The notes below the pieces were generated by a model that made no database searches, was not told the DNA's origin, and worked only from the letters and a program-made list of their open reading frames with translations. From contig NZ_VCPD01000005.1 in NCBI RefSeq assembly GCF_005938215.1, forward strand, positions 234,970 to 298,969: DNA of 64,000 nucleotides. The letters run 5' to 3'. Positions 10,186 through 18,250 of this stretch are shown in pieces. How positions within the stretch are numbered: the stretch's first letter is position 1; each line of letters opens with the position of its first letter. The stretch comes from Ruegeria sediminis. Its GTDB lineage: Bacteria > Pseudomonadota > Alphaproteobacteria > Rhodobacterales > Rhodobacteraceae. Position numbers and translations under genes: made by a program.

Positions 10186-11409
10186 ATGAACGCATTGGAC
10201 ATCGCCTCGGCGGCGCGGCAGCTGGATCTGACCGATCCGCCCGAAGGGTTCGTGGACAACCCTTTTCCGTTCTACGACGCGCTGCTTGCCCACGCGCCGG
10301 TGCTGCCGCAGCCTGACGGATCGGTTCTGCTGAGCCGGCACCGGGATCTGGACCGGATCTATCGCGACACCGGGCTGTATTCCTCGGACAAGAAGGCGGC
10401 GTTCGGGCCGAAATTCGGCGTCGGTTCGCCGCTGTTCGAGCATCACACGACCTCGCTGGTGTTTTCCGATCCTCCGCTGCACACGCGGGTTCGCAAGATC
10501 ATGACCTCGGCCCTGACGCCGCGGGCAATCGCGCGGATGGAGCCGGGCCTGATCGAGACGGTGGATCACCTGCTGGACGCGATGGAGGCGAAGGGCCGGG
10601 TGGACCTGATCGAGGATTTCGCCTCGACCATTCCGATCCAGATCATCGGCAACCTGCTGGACGTGCCGATGGACGAGCGCGGGCCGCTGAGGGACTGGTC
10701 GCTGGCCATTTTGGGCGCGCTGGAACCGGCGCTGACCGACGAGCAACTGGCGCGGGGACACAGGGCGGTCGAGGAGTTCAAGGCGTATCTTTCGGATCTG
10801 GTCGCGCGCCGCCGCGCCGCGCCGGGCGATCCCGAGACCGACGTGCTGACCCGGCTGATCCGGGGCGACGGTGCGGACGAAAAGCTGAGCGAGATCGAGC
10901 TTTTGCAGAACTGCATCTTCATCCTGAATGCCGGGCACGAGACCACGACCAACCTGATCGGCAACGGCTTGGCGCTGCTGAACGACAATCCGGACCAGAA
11001 ACGGCGGCTGCTGGACGATCCCGAACTGATCACCCCGGCGGTCGAGGAGGTTCTGCGGTTCCGTTCGCCGAACCAGTTCGGCAACCGTGAGACGACGGAA
11101 GAGATCGAATTGGACGGGCTGCGAATACCCGCGGGGTCCAACCTGCATCTTTGCATAGGTGCTGCGAACCGCGATCCCGAGGTGTTCGAGGACCCGACCC
11201 GCTTCGACATCGGGCGCAAGCCGAACCGGCACCTGGCCTTCGCGGGCGGCCCGCATGTCTGCGTCGGCCTGACGCTGGCGCGGATGGAAGGCCGCATCGC
11301 CATCGGCCGGTTGCTTGCGCGATTTCCCGATTACCGGCTGCTTGAGGGGCGGGTGCGCGGCGGCCGGATCCGGTTCCGCGGATATGCGTCGCTGCCGGCG
11401 GAGCTTTGA
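10186..11409 (+). CDS. Cytochrome P450
   Basis: This is a soluble bacterial-type P450 mono-oxygenase of 407 residues. The heme-thiolate ligand is Cys359 in FAGGPHVCVGL. The I-helix oxygen-activation motif AGHETTTN and the K-helix ExxR (EEVLRFR) are intact. There is no membrane anchor, so a ferredoxin/ferredoxin-reductase partner is expected; none is encoded next to it. The ATG has GAGGAGG upstream. It is flanked by the divergent TfoX-C gene and followed, after about 120 bases, by the CHAD gene. The substrate is unknown, and similarity to CYP107/CYP109-like soluble P450s is only an impression. Confidence 0.93.
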   Translation: MNALDIASAARQLDLTDPPEGFVDNPFPFYDALLAHAPVLPQPDGSVLLSRHRDLDRIYRDTGLYSSDKKAAFGPKFGVGSPLFEHHTTSLVFSDPPLHTRVRKIMTSALTPRAIARMEPGLIETVDHLLDAMEAKGRVDLIEDFASTIPIQIIGNLLDVPMDERGPLRDWSLAILGALEPALTDEQLARGHRAVEEFKAYLSDLVARRRAAPGDPETDVLTRLIRGDGADEKLSEIELLQNCIFILNAGHETTTNLIGNGLALLNDNPDQKRRLLDDPELITPAVEEVLRFRSPNQFGNRETTEEIELDGLRIPAGSNLHLCIGAANRDPEVFEDPTRFDIGRKPNRHLAFAGGPHVCVGLTLARMEGRIAIGRLLARFPDYRLLEGRVRGGRIRFRGYASLPAEL

Positions 11410-11528
11410 CGGGCGGGCCAGTGACGCAATGGACATGGGAAACCGCCCGGATGCGGCGGGGCCGGAATTCGTGATTTTTGCGTGACATTGGTAAGGTAAC
11501 TTCCCGGGTCGGTATGTGAGAGACAGCC

Positions 11529-13052
11529 ATGAAACGCGTTCAAGGCAGGATGCTGGTCGTTCCGGGCACAGCGGATTTCGATGCGCTGGGGGCCGGGCTC
11601 GGCAAGCTGCGGGTGAAGCTTGACCCGCCGGCGGGAACGCAGCCCTTCGCCCTTCTCGACTGTTTCGATCAGTCGCTGCGCCAGTCGGGGCGCGTGTTGC
11701 TGGAGACCGGGGGTGAGTTGCATCTGCTGGGCGATGACGGGTTGATCGGCACGCAGCCTGCGGAGCGGCCGGGGAATTTCGTCGCGGATCTGGCGCCGGG
11801 ACCGGTGCGCAAGGCGCTGGCGGATTTTCCGGCGTTGCGCGCCCTGATGCCTGTCTGCGAAGGGCAGTTTGAGAAGCGGGAGCTGGCCTTGCTGGACCAG
11901 CGCGGCAAGGTCCGGGCCGGCGCGAGAATTACAACGCTTCGGGCGGAAGGCGGAGCCGTGACGCTGGTTGCGCTGCGGCGTGCGCCCGATCGCGGAAAGG
12001 ACGGCGCGGCGCTTGAAGAGGCGCTGTCCGAACTGGGCGGCCGTCAGGGCATCAGCCCGGTCTGGGCCTTGCTGATGCCGGACGCCCAGCCCTATGAAGC
12101 CACGCCGGACATCGCCCTTGGAAAGAGGGAACCTGCCTTTCAGGCCGCCAACGACATCATCCGCACCTATCTGAACGTCGCGCGGCGGAACGAGGGTGGA
12201 GTGATCGCGGATATCGACACCGAGTTCCTGCATGATTACCGCGTGTCGCTGCGCAGGATCCGTTCGGTTCTGAGCCTGTTCAAGGGGGTCTATTCCCCGG
12301 ATCAGGCGGAGGCGCTGAAACAGGATTTTTCCGCGCACATGGCGGCGACGGGGCGGTTGCGGGATCTGGATGTCTACCTTCTGGAACAAGACAAGTATTT
12401 CGAGTTGCTACCCGAAAGCCTGCATGACGGGCTGAGGGTGATGTTCGACCGGTTCCGCAAGGAGAGGACCGCCGAGCAAAAGAAGATGGTCCGGCGGTTG
12501 CGCAGCAAGAGCTATGGCAATTCGATCTCGGAGCTTGTCCGGCTTTTCGAGCGCGGCAAGGGACCGAGCCCCGGACAGAATGCCGAACTCGGCGCCTATG
12601 ACTATGCCTGCCGGCTGATCTGGAAGCGGTATCGAAAGGTCTGCAAGCTTGCCCGTTCGATCACGGACGACACCCCGGATGCGGATGTCCACCACCTGCG
12701 GATACAGTGCAAGAAATTGCGCTACCTGATGGAGTTCTTCGCGCCGCTGTTCGACGAAGACGCATTCAAGACGATCATCAAGCCGTTGAAAAGGCTTCAG
12801 AACAATCTTGGCGCATTCAACGACTACACGGTGCAGCAGGGTTCGCTGATGGCGCTGTTGGAAAGCCACAGCGACAGTAACGGCCGCGCGGATGCGTCGA
12901 TGGCCATGGCCGTCGGCGGGCTGATCGCCATTCTGAACCAGCGGCAATGGGCCGAGCGGGCGCGGGTCGTCGACAGTTTCTCTCGGTTCGATCGCGGCAA
13001 GGTCCAGCGGGTGTTCCGCCGCCTGTTCCGCGACCGGGGAATCAGGGGATGA
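11529..13052 (+). CDS. CHAD domain protein with degenerate CYTH-like N terminus
   Basis: This is a 507-residue protein. The C-terminal two thirds (from about residue 210) form an alpha-helical CHAD domain with the conserved HDYRVSLRRIRSVL and HHLRIQCKKLRYLMEFF histidine/basic motifs, which in this family bind polyphosphate. The first about 170 residues resemble a CYTH triphosphatase fold in outline (DCFDQSLRQSGRVLLETGG), but the ExExK catalytic motif is not visible, so enzymatic activity is doubtful. A role in polyphosphate binding is inferred from the family. The gene stands alone, convergent with the histidine kinase gene 20 bases downstream. Confidence 0.85.
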   Translation: MKRVQGRMLVVPGTADFDALGAGLGKLRVKLDPPAGTQPFALLDCFDQSLRQSGRVLLETGGELHLLGDDGLIGTQPAERPGNFVADLAPGPVRKALADFPALRALMPVCEGQFEKRELALLDQRGKVRAGARITTLRAEGGAVTLVALRRAPDRGKDGAALEEALSELGGRQGISPVWALLMPDAQPYEATPDIALGKREPAFQAANDIIRTYLNVARRNEGGVIADIDTEFLHDYRVSLRRIRSVLSLFKGVYSPDQAEALKQDFSAHMAATGRLRDLDVYLLEQDKYFELLPESLHDGLRVMFDRFRKERTAEQKKMVRRLRSKSYGNSISELVRLFERGKGPSPGQNAELGAYDYACRLIWKRYRKVCKLARSITDDTPDADVHHLRIQCKKLRYLMEFFAPLFDEDAFKTIIKPLKRLQNNLGAFNDYTVQQGSLMALLESHSDSNGRADASMAMAVGGLIAILNQRQWAERARVVDSFSRFDRGKVQRVFRRLFRDRGIRG

Positions 13053-13071
13053 CGCTGGCCGCAACCCGGCG

Positions 13072-14475
13072 TCAGGACGGGAGCGGCGGCCGGGCGGCAT
13101 GTGCCCGGCGCGAGCGGGCAAGCGTCAAGGTGGCCTCAAGCCCCGGATCGCGGTTGCGGGCCGAAAACGCGCCGCCATGCATCCGCGCGATCGCGGCGAC
13201 CAGCGCCAGGCCGAGGCCCGAGTTGCGGCTGCTGCGCGAGGGGTCCAGCGTGACGAAGGGCTGTTCCAGCCGCGGAAGATCGGTGTCGGGCACGCCGGGA
13301 CCCTGATCGCTGACGCTGAGGATCGCGTAGCCGTCCTTGCCGCCGAGGTTGACGGCGACGGTCGATCCTTCGGGTGCGTAGCGCAGGGCGTTTTCCACGA
13401 GGTTTGACAGCGCCTGGGACAATAGCGGGCGGTGGCCCGGGATCGGGTCCGCGGCGCCGGTCAGCTGGAGTTTCACGCCCTGATCTGCGGCGACGGGCTC
13501 GTAAAGTTCGACCACGTCGCCGGCCAGTTGCGCCAGATCGACCGGTTCGAACTGTTCGCGGCCCAGCCCGGCCTCGGCGCGGGAGATTTCGGTGAGTTGC
13601 CCCAGCACCCGCAAAAGGTGGTCCACCTCGCCCAGGGCGCGGAGGGCGTCCGTCTCGCGGTCGTCGGCGCTCAGGGCCGGGTCTGACAGCGCCTCGACCC
13701 GCTGGCGCAGGCGCGACAGCGGTGAGCGCAGGTCATGCGCGATGGAGTTCGAGGTTGTGCGCAGGTTGCTGACCAATTCCTCGATCCGGTCCAGCATCTC
13801 GTTCAGCGTGCCGGCCACCTGGTCGAACTCGTCGCCCGTTCCGCGCATCGGGATGCGGCGCGTCAGGTCGCCCGACACGATGTCGTCCGCCGTGCGCGCG
13901 ATGTCCTTGAGGCGCGAGAACACCAGCCGGGTCAGCAGCCAGCCGGTCAGCAGGCTGAGCGCCAGCGCGGCCATCAGCGCCAGCGCGCCCGAACGGATCA
14001 GCACCCGGTCGAATTGCCGCCGGGCCGAGGCGTCGCGCCCGACCAGCAGCCGCTCGCCGCCCCGCAGGCGGATCGAGGCGGCCGAGATCGGAACGGATTC
14101 GTTCGAGTCGGTCTTGATGAGGTCCAGCTCCACCCAGCCGCTGCCCGGTTCGACGCCCGGCGGCCATCTGAGCATGTTGCCGGCCAGAACCGTTCCCCGA
14201 GGCCCGGTGAGCAGGTATAGCGCGTCGCGCTCGGCAGCGTTTTCGAGCCGCCGTTCGATGGCGGTGAGCAGCCCGATCATGCCGCGGCGTTCGTATTCGT
14301 CGGCAAGGCCGGTGAGTTCGGCGGTGACGACCGACCGCGTCTCGCCGGCGATGGTCCGGTTCGCGGTGACGTAGACGAGTGTCAGCACCGCCGCCGTGAG
14401 CAGCGTGCTGAGGACCATGCTGGTCAGGACCAGTCTTGTGCGCGCATTTCTGAGCGAAAGCAGTGGTCTAGCCAT
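13072..14475 (-). CDS. Sensor histidine kinase (HAMP/HisKA/HATPase)
   Basis: This is a 467-residue inner-membrane kinase. An N-terminal helix (residues about 15-37), a periplasmic sensor loop and a second helix (ALMAALALSLLTGWLLTRLVF) lead into a HAMP linker. The HisKA box is SIAHDLRSPLSRLRQRVEAL with the phospho-accepting His. The ATPase domain shows an N box (NLVENALRYAPEG), DQGPGVP and a G-rich box near the C terminus. It overlaps the upstream response-regulator gene by eight bases, so the pair is co-translated. The signal is unknown. Its place after degP hints at envelope stress, but that is inference only. Confidence 0.93.
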   Translation of the reverse strand: MARPLLSLRNARTRLVLTSMVLSTLLTAAVLTLVYVTANRTIAGETRSVVTAELTGLADEYERRGMIGLLTAIERRLENAAERDALYLLTGPRGTVLAGNMLRWPPGVEPGSGWVELDLIKTDSNESVPISAASIRLRGGERLLVGRDASARRQFDRVLIRSGALALMAALALSLLTGWLLTRLVFSRLKDIARTADDIVSGDLTRRIPMRGTGDEFDQVAGTLNEMLDRIEELVSNLRTTSNSIAHDLRSPLSRLRQRVEALSDPALSADDRETDALRALGEVDHLLRVLGQLTEISRAEAGLGREQFEPVDLAQLAGDVVELYEPVAADQGVKLQLTGAADPIPGHRPLLSQALSNLVENALRYAPEGSTVAVNLGGKDGYAILSVSDQGPGVPDTDLPRLEQPFVTLDPSRSSRNSGLGLALVAAIARMHGGAFSARNRDPGLEATLTLARSRRAHAARPPLPS

Positions 14476-15148
14476 CGGACATCATGTAACCGGCACCGCG
14501 TACCGTTTCGATCAGCGGCTCCTCGCCACCTTCGTCGAGCTGGCGGCGCAATTTCGAGATGTGGACATCCACCACGTTGGTGTTCGGATCGAAGTGATAG
14601 TCCCATACGCCCTCGAGCAGCATGGTGCGCGACACCACGCGGTTCTTGCGGCGCATGAAATACTCGAGGATCTGGAACTCGCGCGGGGTCAGGGTGATGT
14701 CGCGCCCGCCCCGCGACACGCGCCGCGCCAGCAGGTCCATCTCGAGATCGCGGCAGGTGAGGGTGGATGCCTCTTCGGTTTCCTGCGGGCGGCGCAGCAG
14801 GGCTTCGATCCGGGCGTGCAGTTCCTGGAACGAAAAGGGTTTGACGAGATAGTCGTCGGCTCCGGCGCGCAGGCCCTTGACCCGTTCGTCAACCGCGCTC
14901 ATCGCCGTCAGCATCAGCACCGGTGTCCTGAGACCGGCCGCCCGCAGGGACTTGACCAGCGACAGCCCGTCGAGACCCGGCAGCATCCGGTCCAGCACGA
15001 TGGCGTCAAAGCCGCCGTCGGTCGCGTGATACAGACCCTCGCGCCCATCCGCGGCGCATTCCACGGCATAGCCTTCCTCGGCCAGGCCCTTGGCAATGAA
15101 TTCGCGAGTTTCGGTGTCGTCTTCGACGACGAGAATGCGTCGGCTCAT
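14468..15148 (-). CDS. OmpR-family response regulator
   Basis: This is a two-component transcription factor of 226 residues. The receiver domain (residues about 1-120) has acidic residues in VVEDD, the phosphorylated Asp in IVLDRMLPGLDG and the conserved Lys in YLVKPFSF. The C-terminal winged-helix DNA-binding domain contains LTPREFQILEYF and VDVHISKLRRQLD. The ATG at 15148 is preferred over an upstream in-frame start, because the receiver domain begins directly at MSRRILVVEDD. Its partner kinase follows with an eight-base overlap. Upstream, toward degP, are two strong stem-loops that may influence expression. Confidence 0.94.
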   Translation of the reverse strand: MSRRILVVEDDTETREFIAKGLAEEGYAVECAADGREGLYHATDGGFDAIVLDRMLPGLDGLSLVKSLRAAGLRTPVLMLTAMSAVDERVKGLRAGADDYLVKPFSFQELHARIEALLRRPQETEEASTLTCRDLEMDLLARRVSRGGRDITLTPREFQILEYFMRRKNRVVSRTMLLEGVWDYHFDPNTNVVDVHISKLRRQLDEGGEEPLIETVRGAGYMMSDG

Positions 15149-15201
15149 GATTGGAAATCCCTTTCCGTCAGATATTAGCGCACGCATCCGGAAATGCACG
15201 T

Positions 15202-15227
15202 GCCGGGTGCGGTTACCCGCACCCGGC
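15202..15227. other. Strong stem-loop between degP and response regulator (1)
   Basis: An 11-base-pair perfect stem (15202-15212 with 15217-15227) encloses a four-base loop, with no T-run on the minus strand. It lies about 55 bases upstream of the response-regulator start. It could be an attenuator, an RNA-processing site or an mRNA stabiliser. Confidence 0.7.
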
Positions 15228-15267
15228 GACCCGACGACAGGGGGACAATCCGAGATCGCCGGGTATT

Positions 15268-15301
15268 GCGCGCGCAGATCCTCCCCATTCTCTGCGCGCG
15301 C
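15268..15301. other. Strong stem-loop between degP and response regulator (2)
   Basis: A perfect 11-base-pair stem (15268-15278 with 15291-15301) encloses a 12-base loop, which on the minus strand is purine-rich (GGGGAGGA). It begins ten bases after the degP stop. There is no T-run, so it is not a classical intrinsic terminator. It probably marks the 3' end of, or protects, the degP message. Confidence 0.7.
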
Positions 15302-15310
15302 GTGTCCGGA

Positions 15311-16747
15311 TCAGGCGATGTTGACCGCAACGAAGATCTGGTTGCCGCCCCGGTTGATCAGGACCAGCGCCGGATCCGTCTTCTGGTTTTGCAGCGCTTC
15401 CTTCAGCGCGTTCGGGTTGTCGGTTTCCTGGCTGCCGATCCTGACGATCACGTCACCCCGTCTGAGGCCGGCCTCGGCGGCCGGGCTGTCGGGGTCAAGC
15501 GAGGTGACCACCACACCGGACACGGTTTCGTCGACGCCGATCTCGGCGCGGGCGGTTTCGGTCAGCGGCGCCACGGTCACTCCGAGCGGCGCGGACGACG
15601 TGTCGTGGTCCGAAGATTGCCCCGTGTCGGCGGCGGCCATCTGGTGCTTGCCGATGGTGACGTTGACCTCCTGCTCCTTGCCGTTGCGCAGTACGGTGAT
15701 CTTGCTGTCCGAGCCGACCTTGGCGGCGCCGACAAGGCGGGGCAGGTCCTGGCTGGACTTCACCTTGGTTCCGTTGAAGGCGAGGATCACGTCGCCCTGC
15801 TGCAGCGCGCCGTCGGCCGGGCTGTCGTTCACGACGTCCGAGACCAGCGCGCCCGAGGCTTCCTCGACCCCCATGGCCGCCGCGATTTCAGGGCTGAGCG
15901 TCTGGATCGAGACGCCGAGCCAGCCGCGATCGACCTGGCCGTCCTCGCGCAGATCCTCGACGATGGTTTCCACGATGTTCGACGTGACGGCAAAGCCCAG
16001 GCCGACCGAACCGCCGGTGGGCGAATAGATGGCCGAGTTCACACCGACGACTTCGCCTTCCATGTTGAACAGCGGGCCGCCCGAGTTGCCCTTGTTGATT
16101 GCCGCGTCCGTCTGCAGGAATTCGGCATAGGGGCCTTCCGAGATGTTGCGCCCCTTGGCCGAGACGATGCCGGTGGTCACGGTAGAGCTGAGGCCGAAGG
16201 GGTTGCCGATGGCGACCACGTCTTCGCCCACGCGGATTTCGTCGCTGTCGCCCAGCGTCACCGCGGGCAGCGTTGCGTCCGCGTCGATCCTGAGCAGCGC
16301 GATGTCGGTCAAGGGATCGGTGCCGATGACCTCGGCCTCGTACGAGCGGTCGTCGCTGAGGCGCACGGTCACGGTGTCGGCGCCGTCGATCACATGGTGG
16401 TTGGTGACGATGTGGCCGGTTTCGTCGAGGATGAACCCCGAGCCCAGCCCCTGTCCCGGGCCACGATGCGGCATCTCGAACCCTTCGGGCGGGCCGAAGC
16501 GGCGGAAGAATTCACCGAACGGGTTGCCTTCGAGGTCGAAGCCTTCGGAATTGGCCTTGCCCGGCTTGGCCTTGTGTTCGGCGACGATGGTCACGACCGA
16601 GGGGGATACCTGTTCGACCAGGTCCGCAAGGGCTTCGTCCGCGAGGGCGGGAAGGGCGGTCGTCGTCAGAAGCGCGGCGCCCAGCGCGGTTGCGCCGGTC
16701 CAGCCGGTCAGTGAACGCAGATGGGGGATGGTGTTTCGGTTGCTCAT
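15311..16747 (-). CDS. degP: DegP/HtrA-family periplasmic serine protease (Do)
   Basis: This is a periplasmic protease/chaperone of 478 residues. A signal peptide ends near ALPALADE. The trypsin-like domain carries the catalytic His118 (HHVID), an Asp in DIALLRID and Ser222 (GNSGGPLF). Two PDZ domains follow (about 290-370 and 390-478), each with the carboxylate-binding GWLG or a related loop. The start at 16747 is supported by AGGAG seven bases upstream; a longer reading frame to 16876 lacks this. A two-component pair follows on the same strand, an order seen in other alphaproteobacteria for envelope-stress loci. DegQ/MucD cannot be separated from DegP by sequence alone. Confidence 0.93.
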   Translation of the reverse strand: MSNRNTIPHLRSLTGWTGATALGAALLTTTALPALADEALADLVEQVSPSVVTIVAEHKAKPGKANSEGFDLEGNPFGEFFRRFGPPEGFEMPHRGPGQGLGSGFILDETGHIVTNHHVIDGADTVTVRLSDDRSYEAEVIGTDPLTDIALLRIDADATLPAVTLGDSDEIRVGEDVVAIGNPFGLSSTVTTGIVSAKGRNISEGPYAEFLQTDAAINKGNSGGPLFNMEGEVVGVNSAIYSPTGGSVGLGFAVTSNIVETIVEDLREDGQVDRGWLGVSIQTLSPEIAAAMGVEEASGALVSDVVNDSPADGALQQGDVILAFNGTKVKSSQDLPRLVGAAKVGSDSKITVLRNGKEQEVNVTIGKHQMAAADTGQSSDHDTSSAPLGVTVAPLTETARAEIGVDETVSGVVVTSLDPDSPAAEAGLRRGDVIVRIGSQETDNPNALKEALQNQKTDPALVLINRGGNQIFVAVNIA

Positions 16748-17607
16748 TTGGGTCTCCTGTGATCCGACCCGGTTTGGTTCCGGGTTTGAACAAGGAAATG
16801 CCCCCGCAAGTTTTGTGGTTCCTGTCCGCAGGATTAAGATTTTTTCATCTTGCTTAATGATTTCATGCCGCCTCATACGGCCTTAGCTTTGCCCGGTCGC
16901 TGGCGGTCGTCCGGCCTTCTCAGACCGGTCTGCCGGGTGTCGTCGGAGGGGTCGGAGCGAATCGACAGAATCGCTGGAAACTTCCCCTAGGTAAGCTGAT
17001 GGCTGCAATCTGGCATTGTTGCCACAGTGCAAAATAGTTTTCGTCCCAATGGCACGATTGTCGTCATGTGGGAAACGGGCGGGCCCGGCAGATTCCCGGT
17101 CTCAATTTGATCTATCTTGGGTTGAGTGGTGGCCTGCCGTCGGGACGCATCGGCTATTCCTGTTGTCATGCGCGTGGCAGGGTTGCCATCGACATATTCA
17201 AATCCTCGCGCCCAGGGGCCCAGGAGACGCGGTTTTGCAAATCTCCTTGGGGTTGAGTGAGGGTGTGTGGGCCTGTTGCGGAAAAGCACAGGTGTTCCGC
17301 TAAACATCCATGGTTAAAACAATTTATTCGTTGTTTGGTTTTGACCGATGGGCGACGATGAAATTGCCCAAGTGAGGGGGACCGTCGGCGCCGGGGGGTG
17401 CCGTTGGTTATTTCAGTCACTGGAAACGCCGGCCGCCATGTTAACGAGGGGGTCTTGTATTGTGCGGCGGCGGCGTAACCGGGCAACCCATGCGGTTTCC
17501 CGGCGGTGTTCCCAAGTGTCAGTGAAGTGTTAAGAATCTAAATTGGGCAAGCGGCCCGGCCTTCAAAGCCGGGCCGCACGTCTTTTTGGCGGATCGCAAG
17601 TCCGCAT
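16748..17607. other. 860-base gene-free region upstream of degP
   Basis: No convincing protein-coding gene is seen: the short frames here lack ribosome sites and protein-like composition. The left end must hold the minus-strand degP promoter, within an AT-rich stretch near 16825-16865. The right end contains a strong plus-strand terminator (17551-17587) that has no plus-strand gene to serve, so an undetected small RNA is possible. The middle (17000-17550) is moderately AT-richer than the flanking genes. Confidence 0.6.
17551..17587 (+). terminator. Intrinsic terminator without an obvious upstream gene
   Basis: There is a perfect ten-base-pair GC stem (17551-17560 with 17568-17577), a seven-base loop, then ACG and a TCTTTTT run on the plus strand. 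It also lies downstream of the minus-strand nucleotidyltransferase gene, but the T-run fits plus-strand transcription. Confidence 0.8.
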
Positions 17608-18219
17608 TCAGCTTTCCCGAAGTCTTTCCCGCCCGGAGCGCCACCGGTTCCAGTCGTCCGGCGTGTCCAGATCCGTTCGGGCGTGCTGGCCGGGCAGGGG
17701 CACAAGGTGCACCCGGCCCGCGTGCCGCCTGACCAAAGTCTGCGCGCCGCCGTCGCCGGTCAGTTTCGCGAGGTCCGGGAACAAGTCGCGGTGGAACACG
17801 ACCGGATGACCGGGTTTTCCATCTTCCGTCGCGCCGCGCCAGATCAGGTTGTCCGGCACGTCCCGGACGGCCCGCATCACCGTGGTCAGATCCTCGGCAG
17901 TGAGGTCGGGCAGGTCCGCGAGCAGGATCATGACCGCCTGCGCGTCTTGCGGCAGAGCCCGGACCGCGCCGCGCAGGCTGGCGTTCATGCCTTCCTGCGC
18001 GTCCGCGATGGGGACGCCCAGCACGTCGAGCCCGGACAGGGCGTCGTGGCGCGGGTGCGGAGCGGGCGGCAGGGCCACGATGACGGGCGCGACGCTGCGC
18101 GCGATCTCGGCACTGCGGCGCAGCAGCGGGCGGCCGTCCACCTCTTGCAGCAGCTTGTCGGCGCCGCCCATGCGGCGCGACTGGCCGGCGGCGAGCAGGA
18201 TGATGGGAATGCTCATCAT
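17608..18219 (-). CDS. MobA-like NTP transferase (molybdenum-cofactor nucleotidyltransferase family)
   Basis: This is a 203-residue nucleotidyltransferase of the MobA/MocA type. The nucleotide-binding loop is LLAAGQSRRMGGADKLL. The metal-binding LLADLPDLT and the GKPGHPVVFHRDLFPDL segment are conserved. Family members transfer CMP or GMP to molybdopterin, and the size and motifs favour the MocA-like cytidylyltransferase group, but other sugar-type substrates are possible. Two consecutive ATG codons (18217-18219 and 18214-18216) could serve as start. It follows the dimethylglycine dehydrogenase-like gene by about 30 bases and may be in the same transcript. Confidence 0.82.
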   Translation of the reverse strand: MMSIPIILLAAGQSRRMGGADKLLQEVDGRPLLRRSAEIARSVAPVIVALPPAPHPRHDALSGLDVLGVPIADAQEGMNASLRGAVRALPQDAQAVMILLADLPDLTAEDLTTVMRAVRDVPDNLIWRGATEDGKPGHPVVFHRDLFPDLAKLTGDGGAQTLVRRHAGRVHLVPLPGQHARTDLDTPDDWNRWRSGRERLRES

Positions 18220-18250
18220 CCCGCCACCATGGCGCGCGGAAACGCCGATG

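Noticed and set aside
17016..17533. Several 60-106-codon frames in the gap upstream of degP
   Set aside because: No ribosome sites, no conserved motif and low-complexity composition; treated as non-coding.
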